This document shows positions 50,869 to 58,261 of a stretch of 64,000 nucleotides of DNA, piece by piece. The notes beneath the pieces were generated by a model. That model did no database searches, was not told where the DNA came from, and saw only the letters and a program-made list of their open reading frames with translations. The translations under genes and the position numbers were made by a program. How positions within the stretch are numbered: the first letter of the stretch is position 1; every line of letters begins with the position of its first letter. Source of the DNA: Cellulomonas sp. NS3 (GTDB taxonomy: Bacteria > Actinomycetota > Actinomycetes > Actinomycetales > Cellulomonadaceae); contig NZ_CP103289.1 in NCBI RefSeq assembly GCF_024757985.1, positions 186,001 through 250,000 on the forward strand, given 5' to 3'.

Positions 50869-52278
50869 TCAGGGCGTCAACGCCGTGAGGCGTCCGCCGT
50901 CGTGCTCGAGCAGGATCCGGTCGCCGGCGAGGACGACGTCGCGCGCGTCGACCGGGAGGGTCCAGGTCGTCTGCCCGGTCGACGTGTCGACGGCGCTCAG
51001 CATCGTGTACCGGCGGTCGGTGTCCTGGTGCGCGAGCACCACCCGCTGCCCGTCGAAGGCCACGACCTCGACCGGGCCGCCGCCGCTGCCGTCCGCCACG
51101 GACCACCGGATCGCACCCGTGCGCTCGTCGTGAGCGAACACCGCGCCGCCGTCGACCCGCAGCACCGTCCCTGGGACGATCGCCGCCGGCCTGCCGGCTG
51201 TGAGCTCCCACAGCGGTGCCCCGTCCTGGGCGTCGTGGACGACGACCGGCCCCGTGGCGTCGTGCACGAGCCGCACGCCGGTGCCCGGTCGAGCGACCCA
51301 CACGTCGAGGACCCGGCCGAGGTCGAGCCCGAGCGCGTCCGAGACCTCCTCACCGGTCCGCACGTCGAGCGCACGCGGATCACCGTCGTCCCCGATCAGG
51401 GCGAAGCCACCGTCGACGCCCACCGAGACGGTCGACGTGTGGGTGACCGGCGCCTTCCCGGCTTCGACCCACAGCTGCTCGCCGGTGCCCGTCGAGACGC
51501 CCGTCACCCGCTCGACGCCCGCGTCGTCGAACCCGCGCAGGATCGCGACGTCGCCCGCCACCACGAGGGAGTGGACCGGAAAGCCCGTCGCCACCTCCCG
51601 GGTCACCCGGCCGTCCGCGAGGTCCACCACCTGCAGCACCGGACCGGCGCCGGCCGTGGACCCGACGCACACGAGCTGCCCCGCGCTGTCGACGCCTCCG
51701 CACGCGTGCGTCCCCGGCTCGTCCCGCTCCTCGACCAGGTCCGTCGACCAGCGGCGGACGCCCGACCCGGCGTCCACCCCGACGACGTGGACGGGGCCCG
51801 TGCCGTCGCCCAGCACGAGCACGGTCGTGCCGCCCGCCCCGAAGGCGACCCGACCGAGGTACGGCGAGCCGCCCATCGACGGGATCCGGGGCGGGTTCGC
51901 CGGGTCCGACCCGGGCACGAGGTCCACGGACGACATCGTCCAGGCGATCGAGGGCTCCTGCGGGTGCGGGGCCACCCGTCCCCGGGTCAGCCCGGGAGCG
52001 GTCGGCGCCGGGGTCGCCGGCGGGGTCGGTGCGGCGCTCGCGGTGCCGTCCGGCCCCGCGGGCGTCGGTGCGGTCGGCTCGCGCAGCAACGTCGAGGCGG
52101 TCACCGCGAGCGCGACCGCGGCCGCCGACGCGGTGAGCGTCACCGCGAGCCGCCGTCGTCCGGCGCGGCGAGCCTCGGTGAGGACCGCACGCAACTCGGC
52201 GGACCCGTCGTGCGTGACGGCGGCGACGTGCGACTCGCTGCGCGCGAGGTCGGTGAGCAGGTCGCTCAGCGGGCTCAT
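50869..52278 (-). CDS. Membrane-anchored PQQ-like beta-propeller, putative anti-sigma partner (pair C)
   Basis: 469 residues. Cytosolic N-terminus (MSPLSDLLTDLARSESH), one transmembrane helix (about 43-62), a Pro/Ala/Thr linker, then a PQQ-like propeller (about 105-465) with blades such as GVDAGSGVRRWS, GVSTGTGEQLWV and AVDTSTGQTTWTL. ATGA overlap with the sigma stop. No zinc anti-sigma motif. Paralog of the 8484 and 47190 genes and closer to the latter by propeller type. Confidence 0.8.
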   Translation of the reverse strand: MSPLSDLLTDLARSESHVAAVTHDGSAELRAVLTEARRAGRRRLAVTLTASAAAVALAVTASTLLREPTAPTPAGPDGTASAAPTPPATPAPTAPGLTRGRVAPHPQEPSIAWTMSSVDLVPGSDPANPPRIPSMGGSPYLGRVAFGAGGTTVLVLGDGTGPVHVVGVDAGSGVRRWSTDLVEERDEPGTHACGGVDSAGQLVCVGSTAGAGPVLQVVDLADGRVTREVATGFPVHSLVVAGDVAILRGFDDAGVERVTGVSTGTGEQLWVEAGKAPVTHTSTVSVGVDGGFALIGDDGDPRALDVRTGEEVSDALGLDLGRVLDVWVARPGTGVRLVHDATGPVVVHDAQDGAPLWELTAGRPAAIVPGTVLRVDGGAVFAHDERTGAIRWSVADGSGGGPVEVVAFDGQRVVLAHQDTDRRYTMLSAVDTSTGQTTWTLPVDARDVVLAGDRILLEHDGGRLTALTP

Positions 52279-52829
52279 CGGTCGGTCCTCCCGGTGGGGC
52301 TGATCGTCAGGAAGGTCGTGGCGGCCGGCACCTCGTCGCCGGCGTCCGGCCCCAGTGCGGCCCGCAGCTTCGCGGTCCCGTCGGACAGGTACCGCTTCAC
52401 CGCGCCCGTGCTCAGGCCGAGCTCGGCGGCGACGTCGGCGACGGTGAGGTCGTCGACGTGGCGCAGCACCACGCACGCGCGCTCCCGCGGCGACAGCTCC
52501 GCGAGCGCCGCCCGCACGTCGAGCCCCGCGGTGACGGCGCGCTCGGGTGACGGGACGTCGCGGGCGTCCGCGAGCAGGTGCAGCCTCGCCCGCCAGGACG
52601 TCTGCCGGCGTGCCGAGTCGAGGAACAGCGTGCGGATCACCTGGCGCACGTAGCCCTCGGCGGTGTGCACGTCGGTCAGCGTGCGCGCCCGGCCCGCGGT
52701 GCGCACGAGCGCGTCGTGCACGAGGTCCTCGGCGCGCGAGCGGTCCGCGGTGAACAGGTACGCGTACCCGACGAGCGCCGGCCGCCGCTCCTGCACGACC
52801 TCCGCCAGGACGTCCTGCCAGCGGTTCAC
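52275..52829 (-). CDS. SigE-family ECF sigma factor (pair C)
   Basis: 184 residues; starts MNRWQDVLAEVVQERRPALV from the GTG at 52829 with AGGAG upstream. Region 2: YLFTADRSRAEDLVHDALVR, then GYVRQVIRTLFLDSAR. Region 4: LSPRERACVVLRHVDDL, then LGLSTGAVKRYLSDG. Very similar to sigma B through region 2 (GYVRQVIRTxFLD). Its promoter lies 45 nt upstream (52875-52901). Confidence 0.93.
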   Translation of the reverse strand: MNRWQDVLAEVVQERRPALVGYAYLFTADRSRAEDLVHDALVRTAGRARTLTDVHTAEGYVRQVIRTLFLDSARRQTSWRARLHLLADARDVPSPERAVTAGLDVRAALAELSPRERACVVLRHVDDLTVADVAAELGLSTGAVKRYLSDGTAKLRAALGPDAGDEVPAATTFLTISPTGRTDR

Positions 52830-52874
52830 GCGGGTCTCCTGGGCGGGGCGGGGCGTCGTGGGCTCACACAGCCT

Positions 52875-52901
52875 CAACGAGGGAGGAGCCCGGAACGTTG
52901 G
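52875..52901 (-). promoter_or_regulatory. ECF promoter of pair C
   Basis: CCAAC-N17-CGTTG on the minus strand. The surrounding CCCAACGTTCCGGGC is identical to the pair A promoter flank. Third instance of the motif in 64 kb, each upstream of a SigE-family gene. Confidence 0.75.
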
Positions 52902-52997
52902 GGTGCGCGTGCCCGCCTCGGTGGTGCGGGGTCGTCGGGCGCTGAGCCCCGCCCGGCTGCGCCCGTGCGCTGCGCCCGTGCGCCGTACGCTCGGCGG

Positions 52998-53519
52998 ATG
53001 GCACAGGACCCGCAGCCCGAGACCGCGCCGGCCGAGCCCCGCACGCCCGGCGAGGAGCGGGCGACCGCCGCGCTCGACGCCGCCGGGATCGACTACCGGG
53101 TGGTCCGCCACGGCCCGGTCCGCTCGCTCACCGAGGCGGCCGAGGTCCGGGGCATCGACCCCGCGGGCATCGTCAAGACGCTCGTCGTGCGCCGCGCGGA
53201 GGACGACTACCTGTTCGTGCTGGTGCCCGGCGACCGCGCGATCTCGTGGCCGAAGCTGCGCGCGCTGCTCGGCGTCACGCGCATGTCGATGCCCGACGCG
53301 GCGACCGCGCTCGCCGTCACGGGGTACGAGCGGGGGACGATCACGCCGTTCGGGTCGACGCACGCGTGGCCGGTCGTCGCCGACGAGCGCGTCCCGGGCC
53401 GGCCCGCGTCGATCGGCGGCGGGGCGCACGGCGTCTCCGCGACCGTCGACGGCGACGACCTCGTGCTGGCGCTCGGCGCGACGGTCGCGGACGTGACGGA
53501 GCCCGAGCCGCCGCGCTGA
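52998..53519 (+). CDS. YbaK/EbsC-family aminoacyl-tRNA deacylase
   Basis: A 173-residue single-domain editing factor of the YbaK/ProX group. The functional lysine lies in GIVKTLVVR (about 60-68), with LFVLVPGDRAISW and GTITPFGSTHAWPVV following, as in free-standing deacylases that hydrolyse mischarged tRNAs (for example Cys- or Ala-tRNAPro). Specificity cannot be assigned. ATG at 52998; starts divergently from sigma C, 97 bp from its promoter. Confidence 0.9.
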   Translation: MAQDPQPETAPAEPRTPGEERATAALDAAGIDYRVVRHGPVRSLTEAAEVRGIDPAGIVKTLVVRRAEDDYLFVLVPGDRAISWPKLRALLGVTRMSMPDAATALAVTGYERGTITPFGSTHAWPVVADERVPGRPASIGGGAHGVSATVDGDDLVLALGATVADVTEPEPPR

Positions 53520-53769
53520 CGTAACGGTCGCCGCGTCGGGCTCGCCTCGTCAGGAGGCCGGGGCGTCCTGCGGCTCCACGAGCGCGGTGAGGGCACGGGG
53601 TCGGGCCTCCCGACGTGCAGGCGGTCGGATGTCGTCGGCGGCCGGTGAGGCAGTCGCCGCCGTCGCGCCTACGATGGAGACGGGTGCCCGCACATCTCGC
53701 TGACGGGGGGCAGCCGGAGGCCCTCGCCGGAAGGCGGGGGCCTCGTCGCGTCGACGGCGTCGTGGAGCG

Positions 53770-53987
53770 ATGGCTGTCGGCATCGCCGCGGCGTTCCAGT
53801 GCCTGGCCTTCGCGCTGAACCCGATGGGTGGGCTCGAGCGTGGCGACGACCTCGCCACCGACCTGGGTGTCTGGGTCGGGTTCCTCGGCGCAGCGGTCTG
53901 GGCCGTGGGTCCTACCTGCTGGCCGAGGAGATCGAGGGCGACGACCACGAGCACGACGCGCACCGCGACACCCAGCACGCGCACTGA
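53770..53987 (+). pseudogene. Small membrane-protein gene with an apparent frameshift
   Basis: From the ATG at 53770 the frame reads MAVGIAAAFQCLAFALNP and LGVWVGFLGAAVWAVG, two hydrophobic segments, then degrades into Arg/Thr-rich sequence. In the frame one base off, the sequence continues smoothly as SYLLAEEIEGDDHEHDAHRD to a stop at 53987. A one-base loss in the GTGGG run near 53908-53912 would join them into a 72-residue, two-helix protein with an acidic/His tail. It could be a sequencing error, decay or, less likely, a -1 shift. Function unknown. Confidence 0.45.
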
Positions 53988-54166
53988 CGAGCCGTACCCC
54001 CGCCGCGCGCCTCTGCGAGGGCCCGCGGCGGCACGACGGGGGTACGACGGGCCGCATCGTCCGTCGCGTCCGTGCGGCCCGAGGTCGAACGAGACGTCCC
54101 GATGCCCGTCGGCGTCCGCGGCGGGCCTCGGTGACCAGGGCCGGAGGCCGGCCGGGTCGCCGCCCC

Positions 54167-54181
54167 TATGCTCGTGAGGTG
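54167..54181 (+). promoter_or_regulatory. -10 element and apparent leaderless GTG start
   Basis: TATGCT (54167-54172) ends 6 nt before the GTG at 54179. No Shine-Dalgarno precedes the start, and no clear -35 was found. The spacing suggests leaderless translation of the GAF-SpoIIE gene. Confidence 0.35.
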
Positions 54182-55453
54182 AATGACCACGGAGGCCCGG
54201 GCGTGGCGCTCGACGGCGTGCTGGATGCGGTGGAGGACGCCTCACCGGTGCAGGCGGTCGAGGCCGCGACCCGCGCTCTGGCGGACGGGCTCGGTGCCTC
54301 GTCGGTGTCGTTCTTGATCGCGGACCTGTCCGGTCGTGCCCTCGTGCGCCTCTCGCGCGTCGACGCCGACACCGGCCACGGCGCGGACCAGGACGACGCT
54401 CGCAGCGACGGTGGGGAGCGGGCGGTCAGCGAGCCGCTCGACGGGGACGTGGGTGCCCGGGCCCTGCGGACCCAGTCGGTCCAGGTGCTGCGGTCCGAAG
54501 CCGAGCCGGGGGCGAGCGAGAGCTGGACGGTGCTCGCTCCGGTGACCGAGCGGGGTGAGGCGCTCGGTCTGCTGGAGCTCGTGCTGCCGGCCGAGCCGGA
54601 CGCCGCGCAGGTCGCGCAGATCACGAGGACGGCTCACCTGCTGGGGTTCGTCGTCGTGGCGAGCAGGCGGCACACGGACCTGTTCGAGTGGGCGCAGCGC
54701 AGCACGCCCTACTCGTTGTCCGCGGAGATCCAGCGCCGGCTGCTGCCGCTGGGTTACACGTGCGAGGCCGGGTCGTTCACCCTCTCGGCGTGGCTGGAGC
54801 CGTCGGCGAGCGTCGGCGGGGACACCTACGACTACAGCCTGGCCCGCGACGTGCTGCACCTGTCGATGACGGACGCGATGGGCCACGGGGTCGCGAGCGC
54901 CCTGCTGGCGACCCTGTGCGTCGGTGCCCTGCGCAACGCGCGCCGGCACGGGCTCTCGCTGCTCGAGCAGGCCGACGCCGCGAACGCGGCTCTGTGCGCC
55001 CACCAGGCCACGGTCGCCGGCGAGGGGTTCGCGACCGGGCTGCTGGGCCGCCTGGACCTGGTGACCGGGGTGCTCGAGCTCGTCAACGCCGGGCACGCCC
55101 TCCCGTACCTGCTGCGGGACGGCGCCGTGCAGAGCCTCGAGCTGCCGTCGCACGTGCCGCTCGGGATGTTCCCCGAGACGAGCTACGCGACGACGGAGGT
55201 GGCGTTGAGCCCGGGGGACCGGCTGGTGCTCGTGACCGACGGGATGCTCGAGCGCAACGCCGAGGACCTGGACCTGCCGGCGCTGATCGCCTCGACCGCG
55301 CACCTGCACCCGCGCGAGGCGACCCGCGACCTGACCGACCGGGTCCTCGAGGCGACGGGCCAGGCGCTCACCGACGACGCCACGCTGCTCGTCCTGGACT
55401 GGCACGCCCAGCACGGCCGCGGCCGTCACACCCACGCCGGCACCCCCGCCTGA
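54179..55453 (+). CDS. GAF-SpoIIE (PP2C) phosphatase
   Basis: A 424-residue signalling phosphatase: N-terminal GAF-like sensor (about 10-165; WTVLAPVTERGEALGLLEL) and C-terminal PPM/SpoIIE domain (about 185-410). Metal-site motifs VGGDTYDYSLARD, MTDAMGHGVASALLAT, VNAGHALPYLL and LVLVTDGMLE are intact. Such proteins dephosphorylate STAS anti-sigma antagonists in partner-switching. A STAS protein is encoded 2.3 kb downstream, but no anti-sigma kinase is seen. Start chosen at GTG 54179. Confidence 0.9.
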   Translation: MNDHGGPGVALDGVLDAVEDASPVQAVEAATRALADGLGASSVSFLIADLSGRALVRLSRVDADTGHGADQDDARSDGGERAVSEPLDGDVGARALRTQSVQVLRSEAEPGASESWTVLAPVTERGEALGLLELVLPAEPDAAQVAQITRTAHLLGFVVVASRRHTDLFEWAQRSTPYSLSAEIQRRLLPLGYTCEAGSFTLSAWLEPSASVGGDTYDYSLARDVLHLSMTDAMGHGVASALLATLCVGALRNARRHGLSLLEQADAANAALCAHQATVAGEGFATGLLGRLDLVTGVLELVNAGHALPYLLRDGAVQSLELPSHVPLGMFPETSYATTEVALSPGDRLVLVTDGMLERNAEDLDLPALIASTAHLHPREATRDLTDRVLEATGQALTDDATLLVLDWHAQHGRGRHTHAGTPA

Positions 55454-55466
55454 CCGCCCGCGTCAC

Positions 55467-55494
55467 CGGCGGGTGCGGGAGCCTGCACCCGCCG
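55467..55494 (+). terminator. Hairpin after the GAF-SpoIIE gene
   Basis: CGGCGGGTGC (55467-55476) pairs with GCACCCGCCG (55485-55494) as a 10-bp stem with an 8-nt loop, 14 bp past the stop. Probable terminator. Confidence 0.55.
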
Positions 55495-55692
55495 CACGGC
55501 GTGCTCCGCCCCGCGCGGCGCGGCCGGGTGCGGTGTGCCGCGGTCACGTGCTGATCTCGGCCCGGACGATCGTCGTCGTGTCCGTGGGGCACCAGCCGAC
55601 GTCGACCCGGGTCTCTCGGGGCGCCGTGCGTTGCGGGGCCTCGCAGGCGGGCCGCGGAGTCCTCCGGGCCCGGGAACCCGACGAGGTGGCCA

Positions 55693-55752
55693 TTGACGAT
55701 GTTCCAGGCTCCTGGGTATGTTCTTCAACGTTGCTCTACATCGTTGTAGAGC
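55693..55752 (+). promoter_or_regulatory. Promoter and palindromic operators of the GH43 gene
   Basis: TTGACG (55693-55698), 18 nt, TATGTT (55717-55722) is one of the best promoters in the window. Immediately after it lie CAACGTTG (55726-55733, perfect palindrome) and GCTCTACA-TCGT-TGTAGAGC (55733-55752, 8-bp arms). The CG-centred palindrome resembles LacI-family operators; a roadblock repressor at the transcription start is likely. No LacI gene is in the window. Confidence 0.7.
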
Positions 55753-55770
55753 GCGAAGGGAGAATCCGCA

Positions 55771-57528
55771 GTGACGCGTCACCTCCGCAGGTCCGCCCGG
55801 GTCGCCGCCGCGACCGCCGCCCTCCTCGCCGCCGCTCTCGCCGCACCCGTCGGCGCGTCCGCGCTCGCCGGGAACCCGGCCGCCGCCCCGGCGCCCGCCG
55901 CCGTCCCCGCCGTCACGTCCTCCGTCGCCCCGACCCCGGCCGCTCTCGCCGAGGACCCGACCGGCGGCAAGACCGTCGTCGGCCAGACGTCCCCGATCCA
56001 CGACCCCGCGCTCGTGATCGAGGGCGACACCTGGTACGTCTTCTCGACGGGCCGGGTCAACCGCGAGAACGGCGGCACGATCCAGATCGCCACCTCGCAC
56101 GACGCCGGCACCACGTGGGAGTACTCCGGCACGATCTGGCGCGAGATCCCCGCGTGGCTCGACGAGCGCCTCCCGGGGCTCGACAACCTGTGGGCGCCCG
56201 AGGTCTACGAGCACGAGGGCACCTACTACCTCTACTACTCGGCGTCGGTCTTCGGCACCAACACGTCGCTCACCGCGCTCGCGACGAACACCACCCTCGA
56301 CCCGACCGACCCGGACTACGAGTGGGTCGACCAGGGCGAGGTCGTCTCGAGCCCGGTCGTCGGCCTGCCGAACGGCGCGACGTTCAACGCGATCGACGCC
56401 GGCATCGTGGAGGGCGCCGACGGCACTCCGTGGATGGCGATCGGCTCGTTCTGGTACGGCATCTGGCTCGTCGAGCTCGAGTGGCCGAGCGGCAAGCCCG
56501 TCGCGAACTGGCGTGAGACGGCCGTGAACATCGCGGACCGCTTCATGCCCGGCAACCCGATCGAGGCGCCGTACATCTACGAGCACGACGGGTACTACTA
56601 CCTGTTCGTGTCGTTCGACCGCTGCTGCCAGGGCGGGGACAGCACCTACAAGGTCGCCGTCGGGCGCGCCACGGACGTCACCGGCCCCTACCTCGACAAG
56701 GAGGGCCGCGACCTGTTCGGCGGTGGCGGCTCTGTGGTGCTCGACGCGCACGGCGCGATCGTCGGTCCCGGCGGGCAGTCCGTCGCCGACGGCTACCTCG
56801 CGTTCCACTACTACGACGCGTCGAACGAGCAGATCCCGTTCTTCCCGACGCTCGGGATCCAGAAGATCGCCTGGGTCGACGGCTGGCCGACGTTCGACCA
56901 GACCGTCGAGCTCCCCACCGTCACGACGCAGCCGCAGGACGTCACCGCCGCCCCGGGCGACCGCGTCGAGCTGACCGTGGCCGGCACGGGCACCCCGCGC
57001 CCCGTCGCGGTGTGGGAGACGTCGGCGGACGGCGGCGCGACGTGGACGACGGTCGAGGCGCAGCCCGTCACCGGGGCCGACGGCACGTCGACCCTCGTGC
57101 TCGACGCCGCCACCGCGGCCGACGACGGCCGGTCGTGGCGCGCCGTGCTGCACAACCCGCACGGCACCGCGACGAGCGAGGTGGCGACCCTGACGGTCAC
57201 CGCCCCGGCACCGCCGGTGGTCACGCGCCACCCGCGTGCCGTCACCGCGGCGAAGGACTCGACGGCGTCGTTCACCGCGGCGGCGTCCGGGTCGCCGGCG
57301 CCGTCCGCGCGGTGGGAGGTGTCACGCAACGGCGGACGCTCCTGGGCACCGGTGCCCGGGGCGCGCGTGACGTCGGCGGCCACCGGCTACGGCACGACCA
57401 GCACGCTCACGCTCACCGCGCACCAGGGGCTCACCGGGACGCGCTACCGAGCGGTGTTCACCGGCGCCGGCGAGACCGCCACGACCGCCGCTGCGACGCT
57501 CACCGTGCGCCCGGAGCGCCGGTCGTAG
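55771..57528 (+). CDS. Secreted GH43 arabinan-degrading-type hydrolase with Ig-like domains
   Basis: 585 residues. Signal peptide (1-30). GH43 five-bladed propeller (about 70-385): catalytic Asp in SPIHDPALV, pKa-modulating Asp in NAIDAGIVE, acid Glu in PIEAPYIYEHDGYYYL; WAPEVY and FDRCCQGGDSTY resemble endo-1,5-alpha-arabinanases. Two C-terminal Ig-like domains follow (about 390-480 and 485-580). GTG at 55771 with AGGGAG. Arabinan is the likeliest substrate, inferred from subfamily pattern. Preceded by a strong promoter and palindromic operators and followed by a strong terminator: an independent regulated unit. Confidence 0.92.
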   Translation: MTRHLRRSARVAAATAALLAAALAAPVGASALAGNPAAAPAPAAVPAVTSSVAPTPAALAEDPTGGKTVVGQTSPIHDPALVIEGDTWYVFSTGRVNRENGGTIQIATSHDAGTTWEYSGTIWREIPAWLDERLPGLDNLWAPEVYEHEGTYYLYYSASVFGTNTSLTALATNTTLDPTDPDYEWVDQGEVVSSPVVGLPNGATFNAIDAGIVEGADGTPWMAIGSFWYGIWLVELEWPSGKPVANWRETAVNIADRFMPGNPIEAPYIYEHDGYYYLFVSFDRCCQGGDSTYKVAVGRATDVTGPYLDKEGRDLFGGGGSVVLDAHGAIVGPGGQSVADGYLAFHYYDASNEQIPFFPTLGIQKIAWVDGWPTFDQTVELPTVTTQPQDVTAAPGDRVELTVAGTGTPRPVAVWETSADGGATWTTVEAQPVTGADGTSTLVLDAATAADDGRSWRAVLHNPHGTATSEVATLTVTAPAPPVVTRHPRAVTAAKDSTASFTAAASGSPAPSARWEVSRNGGRSWAPVPGARVTSAATGYGTTSTLTLTAHQGLTGTRYRAVFTGAGETATTAAATLTVRPERRS

Positions 57529-57562
57529 CGCGCTCCGGCGGCCCCCGGGGCGGCACGACCGG

Positions 57563-57596
57563 CGGCCGCCGGGAGGAACGGTCCTCCCGGCGGCCG
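57563..57596 (+). terminator. Strong hairpin terminator after GH43
   Basis: GGCCGCCGGGAGGA (57564-57577), tetraloop ACGG, TCCTCCCGGCGGCC (57582-57595), extended by one C-G pair to a 15-bp stem. Located 36 bp past the GH43 stop. Confidence 0.8.
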
Positions 57597-57791
57597 TCCG
57601 TCACGCCCGGGGGTGATTCGGCTCGCTCCGGTGGTGATGTCCGCGGGGATGGGTATCGTCGAGGCACGTCATGGGCAGGTCCTCAGGAACCGAGGACGAG
57701 CCCGGCGCGTTCTCCCCTGAGAACGCCACAGGGGGCCGGCCGGCGGACGCCGTGCCGAGGACGTGCGCTGACGAGCAGGAGCCGAGGAGCG

Positions 57792-58154
57792 ATGGGGCTG
57801 ATCGAGCAGGCCGAGGCCACGGGCGGGATCGACGTGGTGAGCTCCGGCGGACGCACCTGCGTCCGGATGTGGGGCGAGGTCGACGGAGGCCTCCGCGACC
57901 AGGCGAGCGCGTCGATGGCCCTCGCGCTCGCGACGACGGACCCGGTCGTGGTCGACGCGACGGACGTGCGCTTCATCGACTCGTCGGGGCTCGCGTTCAT
58001 CCTCCAGCTGCACCTCGCCGCGGCGGAGTCGGGGCAGGCCGTGACGCTGCGCGACCCCCACCGCGCGGTCCTCGAGCTGCTCGAGATGATCGGCATGGGC
58101 GAGGCGATCCTCCTCGAGGACGTCGCCCCGGCCGACGGCGCCACGACGTCCTGA
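57792..58154 (+). CDS. STAS-domain anti-sigma factor antagonist
   Basis: A 120-residue single STAS domain with the canonical phosphorylatable-serine motif VRFIDSSGLAFIL (about 61-73). In partner-switching systems the dephosphorylated form binds an anti-sigma kinase and frees a sigma factor; SpoIIE phosphatases reactivate it. Two such phosphatases flank this region (54179 and 62830), but the kinase is not visible here. ATG at 57792 with AGGAG at a 9-nt spacing. Confidence 0.9.
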   Translation: MGLIEQAEATGGIDVVSSGGRTCVRMWGEVDGGLRDQASASMALALATTDPVVVDATDVRFIDSSGLAFILQLHLAAAESGQAVTLRDPHRAVLELLEMIGMGEAILLEDVAPADGATTS

Positions 58155-58261
58155 GCACCGGGCGCACGCGCCGCGCCACCCCCAGCACACCGACCGTCCC
58201 GGCCGAGCCCACCCGCGCGGCCCGCGCAGGCAGCGTCGGTGGTGTCGGTTAGTTTCGAGGC

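Larger units (their letters stand above)
55454..55770. other. 317-bp intergenic region, phosphatase to GH43
   Basis: It contains a terminator-type hairpin (55467-55494), then about 170 bp without recognised features, then the GH43 promoter and two palindromes (55693-55752). No supportable ORF. Confidence 0.6.

Noticed and set aside
53900-53920. Programmed -1 frameshift in the small membrane gene
   Set aside because: The only candidate slip point (GTG GGT CCT) lacks an X-XXY-YYZ heptamer and no downstream pseudoknot is obvious; mutation or sequencing error is simpler.
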